6,593 nucleotides of DNA, taken from Trebonia sp. GTDB lineage: Bacteria > Actinomycetota > Actinomycetes > Streptosporangiales > Streptosporangiaceae. The stretch lies in contig JASHPP010000525.1 in the NCBI GenBank assembly GCA_030038035.1, forward strand, positions 1-6,593, written 5' to 3'. The notes beneath the pieces are model-generated. The model saw only the letters and a list, made by a program, of their open reading frames with translations. It was not told where the DNA came from and did not search any database. Shown here in pieces: positions 5,918-6,593 of this stretch. The position numbers were made by a program, and so were the translations under genes. Position 1 is the first letter of the stretch; each line of letters starts with the position of its first letter.

Positions 5918-6593
5918 GTGGAGCAAGTGGCACGCGTTGTTGACCATAGGGTCAGCGAACTGTTTCCAGCCGGCGCGGTGGTGCGTGCCGAGCTGCTGCG
6001 GGATAGCAGCGATCCAGGCCAGCTGATGGTCCGGGTGTTTATCCCGGCAACGGAAGACCTGGCTGCCTGGGCTGCCGCGCACCGGGAGCCAATGGAACGG
6101 CTGCGCGGCGAGCTCTCGCTGCGGCTGCCGTCGGCCAGGCTGCTTGAGTTCACCTCCGACGCGCCCGGTGCTGCCGTGATCAGCATGCCGGATGACGGCT
6201 CGCTGGCCGCCGAGCAGCTGACCAGCCGGGATATCGTGGCCAAGGCGCTGGCTTTGCTGCGCGAGAACTACGTGTTCCCCGAGCTGGCCGGGCAGGTCGC
6301 GACCGCCGTCGAGGCGCGGCTGACAGCCGGCGAGTACGACAACCTGGACGAGATCACGCTCACCGAGCTGCTCACCACTCACCTGCAGGAGGCCAGCGGC
6401 GATAAGCACCTGCGGGTCCGGCTCGGCGGAGGCCCGGGCCCTGGGCGGCGGGGTCCGGGCCGCCGTGCGGGCGACCCGGACGGCGCCGATACGGCTGAGC
6501 GCGAGGGCGGCAAGGCACCCGACCGGGCGGCCAGGCGGCTGAAGATGCGGCAGATAGGACAGCTGGACAACTTCGGCATCCACCGCGTCGAAC
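5918..6593 (+). CDS. S41-family (IRBP-like) peptidase with an extra N-terminal module, N-terminal part (runs off right edge)
   Basis: The first 225 codons of an open frame that continues past the right edge. An in-frame TGA at 5909 bounds it upstream, so translation starts at GTG 5918 or GTG 5927; neither has a clear Shine-Dalgarno sequence. Residues about 100-168 match the helical N-terminal domain of interphotoreceptor-retinoid-binding-protein-like S41 proteins: ENYVFPELAGQ (116-126), RLTAGEYDNL (134-143) and the very characteristic SGDKHLRVRL (160-169). Residues about 169-207 are a Gly/Pro/Arg- then charge-rich linker, and DNFGIHRVE (217-225) looks like the start of the S41 core (usually NYGFxxVExL). 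The S41 Ser and Lys catalytic residues lie outside the window. Residues 1-95 are an added alpha-beta-alpha-beta module (VARVVDHRVSELFP, GQLMVRVFIPA, AHREPMERLRGELSLRLP, ARLLEFTSD) that I cannot assign to a named family. No signal peptide or membrane segment is seen. The S41 assignment is good; the substrate is unknown. Confidence 0.8.
   Translation, partial: MEQVARVVDHRVSELFPAGAVVRAELLRDSSDPGQLMVRVFIPATEDLAAWAAAHREPMERLRGELSLRLPSARLLEFTSDAPGAAVISMPDDGSLAAEQLTSRDIVAKALALLRENYVFPELAGQVATAVEARLTAGEYDNLDEITLTELLTTHLQEASGDKHLRVRLGGGPGPGRRGPGRRAGDPDGADTAEREGGKAPDRAARRLKMRQIGQLDNFGIHRVE

Noticed and set aside
4140..5933. A 597-codon minus-strand open frame covering the MFS gene
   Set aside because: It is the shifted frame of the MFS gene; its product is Arg/Gly-rich without membrane segments, while the 4412-5821 frame shows clear MFS motifs.
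5890..5943. Short upstream ORF (17 codons from ATG 5890) overlapping the S41 start
   Set aside because: It has no ribosome binding site and Arg-rich composition, and nothing but chance ATG occurrence supports it.
5888..6583. A 231-codon minus-strand open frame at the right edge
   Set aside because: It is antisense to the S41-family frame, which has recognisable conserved motifs; the antisense product has none.

Overview
The window is strongly GC-rich, with third codon positions almost always G or C, GTG starts beside ATG starts, and promoter-like boxes of the TAnnnT type. Gene content (a large Lhr-type helicase, a BluB-CobT fusion, a CmcJ/NvfI-like oxygenase, an EntS-like MFS protein, an IRBP-like S41 protein) fits an actinomycete chromosome. 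I cannot resolve it below phylum (Actinomycetota). No RNA gene, transposon, CRISPR array or integration site is visible.

Layout, left to right. (1) Positions 1-1679, minus strand: the first 559 codons of an Lhr-family DEAD/DEAH-box helicase; the rest lies beyond the left edge. (2) A 58-bp divergent gap, then 1738-3477, plus strand: a 579-residue fusion of a BluB-type flavin-destroying nitroreductase and a CobT phosphoribosyltransferase. These are two consecutive steps in making the lower ligand of vitamin B12. The promoter appears to place the transcript start on the start codon (leaderless). (3) After an 89-bp gap, 3567-4478, plus strand: a 303-residue CmcJ/NvfI-type putative Fe(II)/2-oxoglutarate oxygenase with a strong ribosome binding site. 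(4) 4412-5821, minus strand: a 469-residue MFS exporter, convergent with the oxygenase gene and overlapping it by 67 bp through both C-terminal tails. (5) A 96-bp divergent gap with overlapping -10-like boxes, then 5918 to the right edge, plus strand: an IRBP-like S41 peptidase-family protein whose first ~95 residues form an extra alpha/beta module I do not recognise. Its catalytic core lies off the window.

The genes do not form one obvious pathway. The fusion protein is a self-contained lower-ligand module (FMNH2 to 5,6-dimethylbenzimidazole to alpha-ribazole phosphate). The oxygenase and MFS protein could be a small tailoring-and-export pair, but they are transcribed towards each other and no other biosynthetic genes are present. 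The most notable points are the BluB-CobT fusion with altered BluB active-site motifs, the leaderless-type promoter, the antisense overlap of the oxygenase and MFS tails, and the unusual N-terminus and linker of the S41-family protein. I found no convincing evidence for a wholly new multi-gene system. All translations at the window edges (lhr, S41) were made by hand from the sequence.
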